A DNA stretch of 64,000 nt from Collinsella sp. AF23-4AC. GTDB lineage: Bacteria > Actinomycetota > Coriobacteriia > Coriobacteriales > Coriobacteriaceae. The notes under the pieces were generated by a model that saw only the letters and a program-made list of their open reading frames with translations, did not search any database and was not told where the DNA came from. Position 1 is the first letter of the stretch. Each line of letters starts with the position of its first letter. Positions 41,363 through 49,707 of this stretch are shown here, piece by piece. A program made the translations under genes and the position numbers. The stretch lies in the NCBI RefSeq assembly GCF_003462685.1, contig NZ_QRVE01000007.1, positions 29,543 to 93,542 of the forward strand, written 5' to 3'.

Positions 41363-42473
41363 GTGGCAGTAAAGATTGAGCGGCGCAGCGAGTCGACAGA
41401 CGATCAGCTAGCGGCTTCCGTAATCCTAACAGGCGCCTCGGCGCTACGCATGATGCGCGCCGAGCGCCGGCAGATGGGCTACATAAGCTGGAGGGACCTC
41501 GATCCCGATGAGGAGCGCCGCGTACTAAACACTTCGTCGCCTTCGGCTGAGGACATCTATCTTCCTGACTTGGTGCGGATTGGGGGCCGCAAGCGGCGAG
41601 GTGCAAGAGGATTTGTGCTTGCTGGTAGGGTCTGCAGCGCAGCGCCGCCGCATGCCTGGCGTGGGCTGGTCCGTGTGTTCCGGGTTGCCTGCCGGCTCGA
41701 TTCTAAAGGTGGAACCGGGGGTGTACAGCCTATCTCCCGAGGCCCTTTGTGTTGCCGTTGCGCGCGAGGTCGGCTGCATCCAGGCGTTTGCCCTGGCCCA
41801 GGAGCTGTGCCCCAAGATTTCACTGAGCGATCGCGGGAAGTATCTGCCTCCCTACACCTCGCCTGTTACGAATAAACTTGCAAAGGACAAGGACCAGCCA
41901 GCAGACGTGGGCTACTTTGAAGTCGAGCCGGTGCTGATGCCCGATCGTCTGGCAGATTATCTCGCGGTATACAAGGGGAACACGGCCAAACAACTGCAGC
42001 GTCTGTGTCCCTATCTTTCGGAAAACCTGCGCTCACCCATGGAGTGCATCATGCTCGCTTTGTTTTCGCTTCCGTTTTCCTATGGCGGTTTTGCCTGCGG
42101 TCCCTTTAAGACCGACTACAAGATCGAGTTCGATGACCGCGCGCAGGCAATCTCGGGGATGCCTCATGCAGTTTGCGATGCGTATCAAGAGGCAGCCCGG
42201 TTTGACCTGGAATACAACGGTGAGCTGGGCCATTCCTCCCGGAAGGGACGTATCCATGATGAAAAACGCAACACGGGCTTGATTACTATGGGAATCGAGG
42301 TCGCAACGGTCAACAACGAAATGCTTTGCGACATGGAAGCGATGGAAGCGCTCGCATGGCGCATGCACCAGCGTATGCGAAAGCGGTACCGGAATCGTGT
42401 CGATGCCCGCAGGAAGAAGCAAGAGGCGTTGCTTAACACGCTGCGGGCGTGTTTTGGGCTTAAGCCGGTCTAA
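41363..42473 (+). pseudogene. Frameshifted coriobacterial protein with DUF559-like nuclease-fold C-terminus
   Basis: Reading from GTG 41363 (after a GTAGGGGTGG site) gives VAVKIERRSESTDDQLAASV to DLVRIGG, then the frame is lost at a run of five G (41582-41586). Dropping one G joins it to the downstream frame (IGAASGEVQEDLCLLVG) and restores a ~370-residue protein ending at 42473. The C-terminal part, with FDLEYNGELGH and DEKRNTGLITMGIEVATV, resembles the DUF559/Vsr nuclease fold. Such proteins seem common in Coriobacteriia; function unknown. The shift may be a true mutation, a sequencing error, or phase variation. Confidence 0.75.
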
Positions 42474-42503
42474 TACGCGTCGAAAATAGAGGGTTAATCA
42501 TAT

Positions 42504-42728
42504 GCCCTGGCCATAATATGGCAAATATGAGTACTGTCACTAAATCAGTAACAGCAAAATCAAGGAATTTAGGACTCGGAGGCGGCGTAAAGTAAGAAGA
42601 TAATAAACAAATGTAGAATAACTAAGCATCAGGTTGGCGACACTGAGCGCAAAATCTGTCCGAGAGGCCAAAATTGCCTGTTACTAAATTGGTGGCAGTA
42701 CTCATATTTGCCATATTTTGACCAGGGC
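42504..42728. mobile_element. MITE-like element, copy 2
   Basis: A 225-base AT-rich element whose ends are ~51-base inverted repeats (42504-42554 and 42677-42728) with few mismatches; they carry ATATGGCAAATATGAGTACT. Length and end sequences match copy 1 at 27925-28152, and the interiors share an AT-rich AATAAwGAACAAA-like stretch. It encodes no protein, so it would need a transposase supplied from elsewhere. Confidence 0.75.
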
Positions 42729-42744
42729 ACCCTAAGAAGGGCGC

Positions 42745-42773
42745 CCCGGAGCTCCCCGTAGGGGAGCTCCGGG
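42745..42773. terminator. Perfect GC-rich hairpin
   Basis: CCCGGAGCTCCCC pairs perfectly with GGGGAGCTCCGGG around GTA. There is no T run, so terminator function is uncertain. Confidence 0.5.
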
Positions 42774-42845
42774 CTTCATAGGGGCACGAATAGCCCACTC
42801 CGACCTGCAAAATCTGTGCGCACGATGCGAATGACGCCCTTAACC

Positions 42846-42874
42846 TTAAACTTTAGCTTGAACTTAGCTATAAT
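42846..42874 (+). promoter_or_regulatory. Strong promoter before the binding-protein gene
   Basis: TTAAAC and TATAAT are separated by exactly 17 bases. The nearest confident start codon downstream is at 43206, so the leader is about 325 bases. Confidence 0.7.
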
Positions 42875-42881
42875 GCGCTAC

Positions 42882-43205
42882 GTTCCTGCCAGGCTGTGGT
42901 TGCGGACGGACGAAATGCCCGTCCTAGTCCAAGACAGACGCGGTCAAAGGGATCCACGTAAGCGACCGCGTGCGCGCGGCGCGATCATGGCGCGTCCTAG
43001 ATGTAAGCCGCACCGTCCGTTCTACTTTCTTTGGGGCAATACCGCCTCGCGGGCGAGCGGGCCAGTCGTGAAGGTGGCTGCGGCCTCCCGAGCAAACACC
43101 CCGGTGCGCAAGTGTGGGGTCAAATACCAGGTCAGCTGGTGGGAACAACCCGATATTCCGCGCAACGCACGGATCGTATACGACACAGAAGGCAGGGTAG
43201 TGGAC
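42882..43205 (+). other. Long leader of unknown content
   Basis: About 325 bases between a strong promoter and the lipoprotein gene. The frame of the lipoprotein is open throughout and reads KYQVSWWEQPDIPRN and RIVYDTEGRVVDMV just before its start, so an N-terminal extension or small upstream gene is possible, though it would bury the signal peptide. A separate small RNA is another possibility. I recognise no known RNA family. Confidence 0.4.
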
Positions 43206-44231
43206 ATGGTGAGGGGCAGCTTGATGCACGCGGCTCGGTTAGGTGCTGGGACCGCAGCGGTCATTGCCGTTTTGGGCCTGAGCGGATGCGCGTTCAACCC
43301 GCTGTCTACGTTCACGACTCCCACGATCGACCAGATCGAGTACGAGACCGTCACGCCGGCGGTGTCGGACGATGCCCTGGTCACTCCCGGAACCCTGACG
43401 GTCGCCCTCGATACTTCCGATGCGCCGCAGGCAATGCAGGGCGCCGACGGCGAGCTTACGGGGTATGCAGTCGATGCTGCCCGCGCCCTCGCAAGCAGCA
43501 TGGGCCTTAAGGTCGCCTTTGTCGATGCGTCCTCGGCAGGTTCCGCGCTCGGCGACAAAAAGGCTGATATCTTTATCGGCGAGATCAACTCCACGGACGG
43601 GGACGTTAGCTCGCTCGGCACCTGCCTGTACGATGCCGCTTCCGTGTTCGGTAAAACCAGCGATGGTGGGTCGCTAAGCGTTTCCACCGATACCCTTAAC
43701 ACGTCTACTCTGGGTGTCCAGATGTCCTCGGCCTCGCAGGAGGCGCTTGCTAAGCAGAGCATCACCGCCAACCAAAAGACCTACTCCAACATCAACGAGT
43801 GCTTTGAGGCGCTCGAGTCCGGCGAGGTCGACTATGTGATCTGCGACTCCACAGCCGGCGGCTATCTTGCACGCCTGATGAGCGAGGTCTCCTATGTCGG
43901 TGCGCTCGAGGCGCCCTCGACGCTTGGTGTTGCGGGTCTCTCGTCCAATGACGAACTGTGCCGTGCCGTGAGTGATGCCCTCGACGACATCACGGTCGAC
44001 GGCACGCTCGAGGCGGTTCACTGCGTCTGGTACGGCCAGATTCCCTACGACCTCACCACTAAGACGGTTTCGGGCGCTAACGTGCAGCCGGGCGACTCTG
44101 AGTCCAGTGAGACCACGTCCTCCGGCAGCGAGTCCTCCGATTCCAACAATGAGACCGCATCCTCCGAGGACAAATCGTCCAGCCAGGAAGGCACCATCAC
44201 TGACGACGACATTAACAAACTTAATAGCTAG
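43206..44231 (+). CDS. Family 3 solute-binding lipoprotein
   Basis: A 341-residue secreted lipoprotein. The signal peptide ends in the lipobox LSGC with Cys28. The mature part is a two-lobe amino-acid-type binding domain (GTLTVALDTSDAPQAMQ, then GELTGYAVDAARALASSMGL, and YVICDSTAGGYLA). The last ~50 residues are Ser/Glu-rich and disordered. The ATG at 43206 follows AGGGTAG. No permease or ATPase gene lies nearby, so it must feed a transporter encoded elsewhere or act as a sensor. Confidence 0.85.
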   Translation: MVRGSLMHAARLGAGTAAVIAVLGLSGCAFNPLSTFTTPTIDQIEYETVTPAVSDDALVTPGTLTVALDTSDAPQAMQGADGELTGYAVDAARALASSMGLKVAFVDASSAGSALGDKKADIFIGEINSTDGDVSSLGTCLYDAASVFGKTSDGGSLSVSTDTLNTSTLGVQMSSASQEALAKQSITANQKTYSNINECFEALESGEVDYVICDSTAGGYLARLMSEVSYVGALEAPSTLGVAGLSSNDELCRAVSDALDDITVDGTLEAVHCVWYGQIPYDLTTKTVSGANVQPGDSESSETTSSGSESSDSNNETASSEDKSSSQEGTITDDDINKLNS

Positions 44232-44297
44232 TTATTGCTAGGGGTGGTGTCTCCTATACGTTGGAAAGGACACCTCTTCACGGTTTCAACACGCACT

Positions 44298-44333
44298 GCC
44301 GGGTTTCCCCAATAGGGGAGCCCGGCTTTTTTA
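44298..44333 (+). terminator. Terminator of the binding-protein gene
   Basis: GCCGGGTTTCCCC pairs with GGGGAGCCCGGC, followed by six T. The rest of the gap to 44549 holds no clear gene. Confidence 0.85.
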
Positions 44334-44548
44334 TCCCTATAAAACCAGCAGGTCAAAGCCAATTTTCGGGACCAAATACAAAGTCGCCGACGCCCTCCCA
44401 TAGCGCACTTTGCCACAGAAAAGTGCGAGACTTCGGTATGCGGTATCAAGCAATCGTTATTCGGGTCTTTAGGAATCCGCGTGATTAAATGCACGGCAAT
44501 GGGTACATAGCCAGTACAGTAAGTCCCCGAGGCAGATTGGAGCCACGT

Positions 44549-45133
44549 ATGGATATCAAGGTTTCTGGACGCAAGACGACGGTAACCGATGCTCTGCGTG
44601 CGCATGTGGATGAGAAGATCGGCGAGGCGCTCAAGGTTTTCGATATCGAGCCCATGACGGTCGACGTTGTACTTCGCTATGAGAAAAACCCCTCGAACCC
44701 CAACCCGGCAATCGTCGAGGTTACGGTTCGTGCCCGCGGTTCGGTGATTCGCGTTGCCGAGCACGGTGCAGATATGTACGCCGCCATCGACCTCTCCGCC
44801 GATAAGGTCACCCGCCAGCTGCGTAAGTTCAAGACCAAGGTCGTGGACAACCGCCAGGGCGGTGCCAGCGCCGCGGATGTCGCGCCGGTCGAGCGCGTCG
44901 AGGATCTGGCCGACCTGCTGCTGCCCGAGGAGGAGGACGACCTGCTCGTCCGCGAGAAGGTTATCGACGTCACCCCGATGACTGAGGAGCAGGCGCTGGT
45001 GCAGACCGATCTGCTGGGCCACGACTTCTACGTGTTCGAGAACGCGACGACCGGTCTCATCAATGTGGTGTATCACCGTAAGAATGGTGGATATGGCATC
45101 ATCAAGCCCCGCATCGAAACACTTGACGAGTAA
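44549..45133 (+). CDS. Ribosome hibernation-promoting factor, long form
   Basis: A 194-residue long HPF. The N-terminal domain (1-105) is the S30-binding fold starting MDIKVSGRKTTVTDALRAHV, and the C-terminal domain (about 135-194, FYVFENATTGLINVVYHRKN, then GGYGIIKP) mediates 100S dimer formation. TTGGAG precedes the ATG at 44549; an in-frame ATG at 44489 has no ribosome binding site. It stores ribosomes in stationary phase. Confidence 0.93.
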   Translation: MDIKVSGRKTTVTDALRAHVDEKIGEALKVFDIEPMTVDVVLRYEKNPSNPNPAIVEVTVRARGSVIRVAEHGADMYAAIDLSADKVTRQLRKFKTKVVDNRQGGASAADVAPVERVEDLADLLLPEEEDDLLVREKVIDVTPMTEEQALVQTDLLGHDFYVFENATTGLINVVYHRKNGGYGIIKPRIETLDE

Positions 45134-45137
45134 AATA

Positions 45138-45159
45138 CGTTAACTTGCATGAGTTAACG
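45138..45159. other. Perfect 8-bp hairpin after hpf
   Basis: CGTTAACT pairs with AGTTAACG around TGCATG, just before the intrinsic terminator. Confidence 0.5.
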
Positions 45160-45162
45160 GTT

Positions 45163-45194
45163 GGCGGTCATCCCATGCGGATGGCCGCCTTTTT
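45163..45194 (+). terminator. Terminator of hpf
   Basis: GGCGGTCATCC pairs with GGATGGCCGCC (one G-U), followed by five T. It ends 5 bases before the ribosome binding site of the DegV gene. Confidence 0.8.
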
Positions 45195-45212
45195 ACGTAA
45201 GGAGTCGCTTTG

Positions 45213-46166
45213 ATGGACAAGGCCGCATCCGCCGGTCATTCGGACCGTTGCCGCATCGTCGTCGATACCTGCTGCGACTTTAGCCCCGAGGTCGCCGCGA
45301 ACCTCGATGTCGATATCTTGGGTTTCCCCTTCATTATCGATGGCGAGGAGCGCACGGATGACATCTGGTCGAGCATCACACCCAAGGAGTTCTACGACCG
45401 CATGCGCGCCGGTGCCCGCGTGTCCACCTCGGCTGTGTCGCTCGGTCGCTATATCGAGTTCTTTACCGAGTGCGCCAAAGAGGGTACGCCCACGGTCTAC
45501 CTGTGCTTTACCTCGGCGCTGTCGTCGAGCTACAACTCCGCGTGCCAGGCGGCGGACGCCGTGCGCGCCGAGTATCCTAACTTTGAGCTGTACGTGGTCG
45601 ACAACGCTCTGCCCTGTGCGACCGGCGAGCTCTTGGCGCTCGAGGCCGTCCGTCAACGCTCAGCGGGACTCACCGCCAAGCAGCTGGTCGACTGGGCAAA
45701 CGAGGCCAAGACCTATGTCCACGGCTACTTTACGCTCGAGAGCTTTGACGCGCTGGCTGCCGGCGGCCGCATTCCGCCCGCGGCGGCACAGCTCACGGCA
45801 AAGCTCGACGTCAAGCCCGAGCTCTCCTACGACCTTGCCGGCTCGCTGTCGCTGATCGGCGTCAACCGCGGCCGCAAGAAGGCGCTCAAGTCCATCCTCA
45901 AGTCGTTCCGTGAGAACTACGTGCCCGATCGCACTATGCCCATCGCCATTATGACTGCCGATGCCGAGAAGGACGGCGACTGGCTCGAAGCCGCCATCCG
46001 CAAGGAGGAGGGCTGCGCCGACGTCACGATTATCCGTAGTTCCGTCGGTCCTACCATCGGCTCGCACGTGGGGCCCGGCATGGTGGCACTTGCGTTTTGG
46101 GGCAAGAACCGCGCCGAGAAAGCCTCGCTTTCCGACCGCATCGCCCGCCGCGTGCGCGGCCAGTAG
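45213..46166 (+). CDS. DegV-family fatty-acid-binding protein
   Basis: A 317-residue DegV protein. The family marks are VDTCCDFSPEV near the start, VSTSAVSLGRYIEFF, TSALSSSYNSA and TLESFDALAAGGRI. Members bind a fatty acid; related FakB proteins present it to a FakA kinase for use in phospholipids. AAGGAG is 8 bases before ATG 45213. No fakA gene is nearby. Confidence 0.9.
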   Translation: MDKAASAGHSDRCRIVVDTCCDFSPEVAANLDVDILGFPFIIDGEERTDDIWSSITPKEFYDRMRAGARVSTSAVSLGRYIEFFTECAKEGTPTVYLCFTSALSSSYNSACQAADAVRAEYPNFELYVVDNALPCATGELLALEAVRQRSAGLTAKQLVDWANEAKTYVHGYFTLESFDALAAGGRIPPAAAQLTAKLDVKPELSYDLAGSLSLIGVNRGRKKALKSILKSFRENYVPDRTMPIAIMTADAEKDGDWLEAAIRKEEGCADVTIIRSSVGPTIGSHVGPGMVALAFWGKNRAEKASLSDRIARRVRGQ

Positions 46167-46264
46167 GCAAGTAACGCGGCCGTAATCGCCCTCAACTCAC
46201 AGCCCAAACGCTGGCACCGAGTATTCAACCTGGTAATAACACCCAACCCAAAAGGAAAGGTTTC

Positions 46265-47344
46265 ATGGCAAACAAGCTCTCCGTCGCATTTATCGGCACC
46301 GGAATCATGGGTGCCCCCATCGCCGGCCACATCCTGGACGCCGGCTATCCCGTCACGGTCAACAACCGCACCAAGTCCAAGGCCGCAGCGCTCGTTGAGC
46401 GCGGCGCCGTCTGGGCCGATACGCCGGCCGATGCCGCGGCGAACGCCGATGTCGTCTTTACCATGGTGGGCTATCCCTCCGAGGTCGAGGAGCTCTACCT
46501 GGCGGGCGACGGCCTGCTCGCGTGCACCAAGCCGGGCGCGGTCTTGATCGACCTCACCACGAGCTCGCCCGAGCTCGCCCGTGACATTGCCGAGGCCGCT
46601 CAAGTCTCCGGTCGCATGGCGTTTGACTGCCCCGTCACCGGCGGCGAGTCGGGCGCCATCGCCGGCACGCTCACGGCTATCGTGGGCGCCACCGAGAACG
46701 ACATCGCGCCGGTCCGCGATATCCTTGCCACCTTTGCGGCCAACATCTGCTGCTTCGATGGCGCCGGCAAGGGCCAGGCTGCCAAGCTCGCCAACCAGGT
46801 GTCGCTGGGCGCCTGCATGGTCGGCATGGCCGACGCCATGGCATTTGCCGAGCTGAGCGGCCTTGACCTGGAGAAGACCCGCCAGATGATCCTGGGCGGC
46901 ACCGGCAAGTCCGGCGCTATGGAGAGCTTAGCCCCCAAGGCGCTCGACGGCGACTACAAGCCCGGCTTTATGGTCGAGCACTTCATTAAGGATCTGCGTC
47001 TGGCGCTCGCCTACGCCGATGACCGCGAGCTCGCGCTGCCCGGCGCCGACGTGGCCTTTACGCTCTACGACATGCTCGACGCCATCGGTGGCGCCAAGCT
47101 GGGCACCCAGGCCATCACGGTCCTCTACAAGGAGGAGGCCGATGCCATCGCCGCCGGTCTGGACTGGTCGCAGTATCGTCCCGAGGAGCACGGTGCCCAC
47201 GAGGACGGCTGCGGTTGCGGCGAGCATGGCGACGACCACGAGTGCGGTTGCGGTCACCATCACGGCGAGGACCACGAGTGCTGCGGCGGCCACGGCCATG
47301 ACGACGGCCACGAGTGCTGCTGCGGCCATCATCACGAGGAGTAG
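46265..47344 (+). CDS. 3-hydroxyisobutyrate dehydrogenase-family enzyme with His/Cys-rich tail
   Basis: A 359-residue beta-hydroxyacid dehydrogenase. The Rossmann NAD(P) loop is FIGTGIMGAPIA, the substrate-site segment is DCPVTGGESGA, and the catalytic Lys is in GKGQAAKLANQ. After the usual ~300-residue enzyme it carries a ~53-residue tail containing 14 His and 9 Cys (motifs such as CGCGHHHGEDH and ECCCGHHHEE). Such tails bind Ni, Zn or Cu in other proteins. AAAGGAAAGG precedes the ATG. The substrate may be tartronate semialdehyde or a similar acid. Confidence 0.87.
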   Translation: MANKLSVAFIGTGIMGAPIAGHILDAGYPVTVNNRTKSKAAALVERGAVWADTPADAAANADVVFTMVGYPSEVEELYLAGDGLLACTKPGAVLIDLTTSSPELARDIAEAAQVSGRMAFDCPVTGGESGAIAGTLTAIVGATENDIAPVRDILATFAANICCFDGAGKGQAAKLANQVSLGACMVGMADAMAFAELSGLDLEKTRQMILGGTGKSGAMESLAPKALDGDYKPGFMVEHFIKDLRLALAYADDRELALPGADVAFTLYDMLDAIGGAKLGTQAITVLYKEEADAIAAGLDWSQYRPEEHGAHEDGCGCGEHGDDHECGCGHHHGEDHECCGGHGHDDGHECCCGHHHEE

Positions 47345-47349
47345 CGCCC

Positions 47350-47778
47350 ATGAGCTGGACGTTCGTGGTGCTCGCGCTGGTGCTCTTTCTCTTTGCGATC
47401 TACATTGGCTTTTTGTGCGGCCAGTGGGCCTGCGAAAAGCGCGTGATCACCAAGCGCGACTACTGGATTGCCAACTTTGCAGGCGCGGCGGCAGTCGTCC
47501 TGCTGACCTGGGTGTTCTCACTGTTCCCGCTGGTGCAGTTTGCGCCGATCGGCTGGCTCGGCGGCTTTATCGCCGGCCTTAAGATGAGCTTTGGCGAGTC
47601 CGTCGGTCCGTGGCGCAAGCACGACGAGGTCTTTAACGTCAACAAGGCCCATCGCGCCGCCGCCGACGCGGGCGACGCCGAGGAACGCCGCCGTGCGCGT
47701 CGCAATGGCGCAGCCGACCGACAGCTCATCTCGGTCACCGATGACAGCAAGGGTGCTGGCAAGCACGCTAAGAAATAA
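47350..47778 (+). CDS. Small two-helix membrane protein
   Basis: A 142-residue protein with membrane helices at about 4-24 and 37-60 and a charged, basic cytoplasmic tail. I do not recognise the family. It begins 5 bases after the dehydrogenase stop and ends 12 bases before the next gene, so it belongs to the same transcript. The track MSFGESVGPWRKHDEVFNVN follows the helices. Confidence 0.75.
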   Translation: MSWTFVVLALVLFLFAIYIGFLCGQWACEKRVITKRDYWIANFAGAAAVVLLTWVFSLFPLVQFAPIGWLGGFIAGLKMSFGESVGPWRKHDEVFNVNKAHRAAADAGDAEERRRARRNGAADRQLISVTDDSKGAGKHAKK

Positions 47779-47790
47779 GAAGAGGTAACT

Positions 47791-48489
47791 ATGGCAGAAA
47801 ACAAAGACGAACAGCTCACCGACGAGGAGCTGGCACAGCTTCAGCTGGCAGAGGAGAACGAGAACGCCGTCGACCGTCTGGTCAAGGAGCTCGGCTGCCC
47901 CACGCGCCGCATCCGCCAGTTTGCCGCCCGCGTGCTGCATCTGCTGGCCGAGCGTGACCCGCAGCGCGTCGTGCCCTGCGTGCCTGCGCTGATCGAGGCG
48001 CTCGACCGCCCCGAGGCGCAGACCCGCTGGGAGGCCCTCGATGCCCTGACGGCGCTCGCTACCACCTGCCCCGAGCAGCTGGGCGATGCCTTTGAGGGCG
48101 CCGAGACCGCACTGTTCGACGAGATCTCCTCCACGCTGCGCTATGCCGCCTTCCGCCTGCTGTGCGTGTGGGGTGCCACGAGCGTCGAGCGTTCGCGCGA
48201 GGCTTGGCCCATCCTGGACGAGGCCATCCAGTGCTACCACGGCGACCTCGAGTATCGCGACATGCTCGGTTGCCTGTACGAGTTTTGCCAGGGCGAGATC
48301 GACGCCGAGGTTGCCGAGAAGCTCGCGCTGCGCCTTAAGTTCGATGCCGAGAACGGTAAGGGCAGCTATCTCAAGGCCCGTTCGAGCGAGATTTGCGAAA
48401 TGCTTGTTAAACGTTTTGGCCTGGATCTCTCCAAAAAGAAGAAGCGTGCTAGCGTTAAAAAATCTGACGACGCCGAAGACGAGGAGTAA
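47791..48489 (+). CDS. HEAT-repeat-like protein of unknown function
   Basis: A 232-residue soluble, all-helical protein. Residues 30-110 read as two HEAT-like repeats (RRIRQFAARVLHLLAERDPQ, then PEAQTRWEALDALTALA), and the C-terminus is Lys-rich then acidic. Such folds bind partner proteins. GAAGAGG precedes the ATG. It lies in a row with the membrane protein and isocitrate dehydrogenase, spaced 12 and 6 bases. Confidence 0.75.
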   Translation: MAENKDEQLTDEELAQLQLAEENENAVDRLVKELGCPTRRIRQFAARVLHLLAERDPQRVVPCVPALIEALDRPEAQTRWEALDALTALATTCPEQLGDAFEGAETALFDEISSTLRYAAFRLLCVWGATSVERSREAWPILDEAIQCYHGDLEYRDMLGCLYEFCQGEIDAEVAEKLALRLKFDAENGKGSYLKARSSEICEMLVKRFGLDLSKKKKRASVKKSDDAEDEE

Positions 48490-48495
48490 CAGATT

Positions 48496-49581
48496 ATGGC
48501 GCACGATGTAGTCCTGATTCCCGGTGACGGCATCGGTCCCGAGATTACGCAGGCCATGCGCCGCGTGGTCGAGGCCACCGGTGTCCAGATCAATTGGAAC
48601 GTCCAGGAGGCCGGCGCCGGCGTCATGGACGAGTTTGGCACGCCGCTGCCCCAGCACGTGCTCGACGCGGTCGCCGAGACTAAGGTTGCCATCAAGGGCC
48701 CCATCACCACGCCGGTCGGCACGGGTTTCCGCAGCGTTAACGTGGCCCTGCGCAAGCACTTTGACCTGTATGCCTGCGTGCGTCCCTGTCTGTCGCAGCC
48801 GGGCGACGGCTCGCGTTTCCGCGACGTCGACCTGGTCATCGTGCGCGAGAACACCGAGGACCTCTATGCCGGCATCGAGTTCGACGAGGGCGCAGCCGAG
48901 GTCGAGGAGCTCTCGCAGCTTGTCGAGCGTTCGGGCCAAAAGACATTCGCCGCCGATTCCGCCATCTCGATCAAGCCCATCTCTATCGCCAAGAGCCGCC
49001 GTATTGTGGAGTACGCCTTTGAGTATGCCCGCCGCTGCGGCCGCAAAAAGGTGACGGCCGTGCACAAGGCCAATATCATGAAGGCGACCGACGGCCTGTT
49101 CCTGCGCGTTGCGCGCGAGGTGGCCGCGGGCTATCCCGATATCGAGTTCAACGACAAGATCGTCGACGCCACCTGCATGGGCCTGGTCCAGAACCCCAAC
49201 GACTTCGATGTTCTGGTGCTGCCCAACCTGTACGGCGACATCGTGAGCGACCTGTGCGCCGGCCTGGTGGGTGGTCTGGGCATGGCCCCCGGCTCCAACA
49301 TCGGTGCCGACTGCGCCATCTTCGAGGCAACGCACGGCTCCGCGCCCGATATCGCGGGCCAGGATATCGCCAACCCCACGGCCGAGATCCTTTCTGCTGC
49401 GATGATGCTCGACCACTTGGGCGAGAACGATGCTGCCAATCGCATTCGTGCCGCCGTATCTGCCACGCTCGACGAGGGCGAGCAGGTTACCGGTGACGTG
49501 CGTCGTGCTCAGACCGGCTCCGTTGAGGGCGCCGTGGGCACGCAGGCCTTTGCCGATGCCGTTATCGCGCACCTGGCCTAA
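48496..49581 (+). CDS. NAD-type isocitrate/isopropylmalate-family dehydrogenase
   Basis: A 361-residue decarboxylating dehydrogenase. [16 protein letters not shown] is the substrate-binding segment typical of NAD-dependent isocitrate dehydrogenase, and [15 protein letters not shown] is the cofactor region. It should oxidise isocitrate to 2-oxoglutarate. The acid residue before the adenine site argues for NAD rather than NADP, which I infer. It is the last gene of a row with the HEAT-like protein. Confidence 0.9.
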   Translation: MAHDVVLIPGDGIGPEITQAMRRVVEATGVQINWNVQEAGAGVMDEFGTPLPQHVLDAVAETKVAIKGPITTPVGTGFRSVNVALRKHFDLYACVRPCLSQPGDGSRFRDVDLVIVRENTEDLYAGIEFDEGAAEVEELSQLVERSGQKTFAADSAISIKPISIAKSRRIVEYAFEYARRCGRKKVTAVHKANIMKATDGLFLRVAREVAAGYPDIEFNDKIVDATCMGLVQNPNDFDVLVLPNLYGDIVSDLCAGLVGGLGMAPGSNIGADCAIFEATHGSAPDIAGQDIANPTAEILSAAMMLDHLGENDAANRIRAAVSATLDEGEQVTGDVRRAQTGSVEGAVGTQAFADAVIAHLA

Positions 49582-49640
49582 GGTATGCACGCTGCAAACG
49601 CCTAAATAGTACTTAAGTGTTTGCGTATAACCTAAGAATC

Positions 49641-49669
49641 AATACGCCCGGCGCCTCGTCGGGCGTATT
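49641..49669 (+). terminator. Terminator after isocitrate dehydrogenase
   Basis: AATACGCCCG pairs perfectly with CGGGCGTATT across 9 bases, followed by CTATT. Confidence 0.7.
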
Positions 49670-49707
49670 CTATTGGGGACTATGTTTCCTAACAAGGAGT
49701 AATTGAT

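Noticed and set aside
43110..43160. ACCAGGTCAG in the lipoprotein leader, as in the bacterial SRP RNA
   Set aside because: The conserved GGAAGG/AGCAGC loop of SRP RNA is missing, so the match is taken as chance.
42816..43205. Upstream in-frame extension as the true N-terminus of the binding lipoprotein
   Set aside because: It would bury a complete lipoprotein signal peptide with lipobox, so ATG 43206 is preferred. A separate small gene remains possible.
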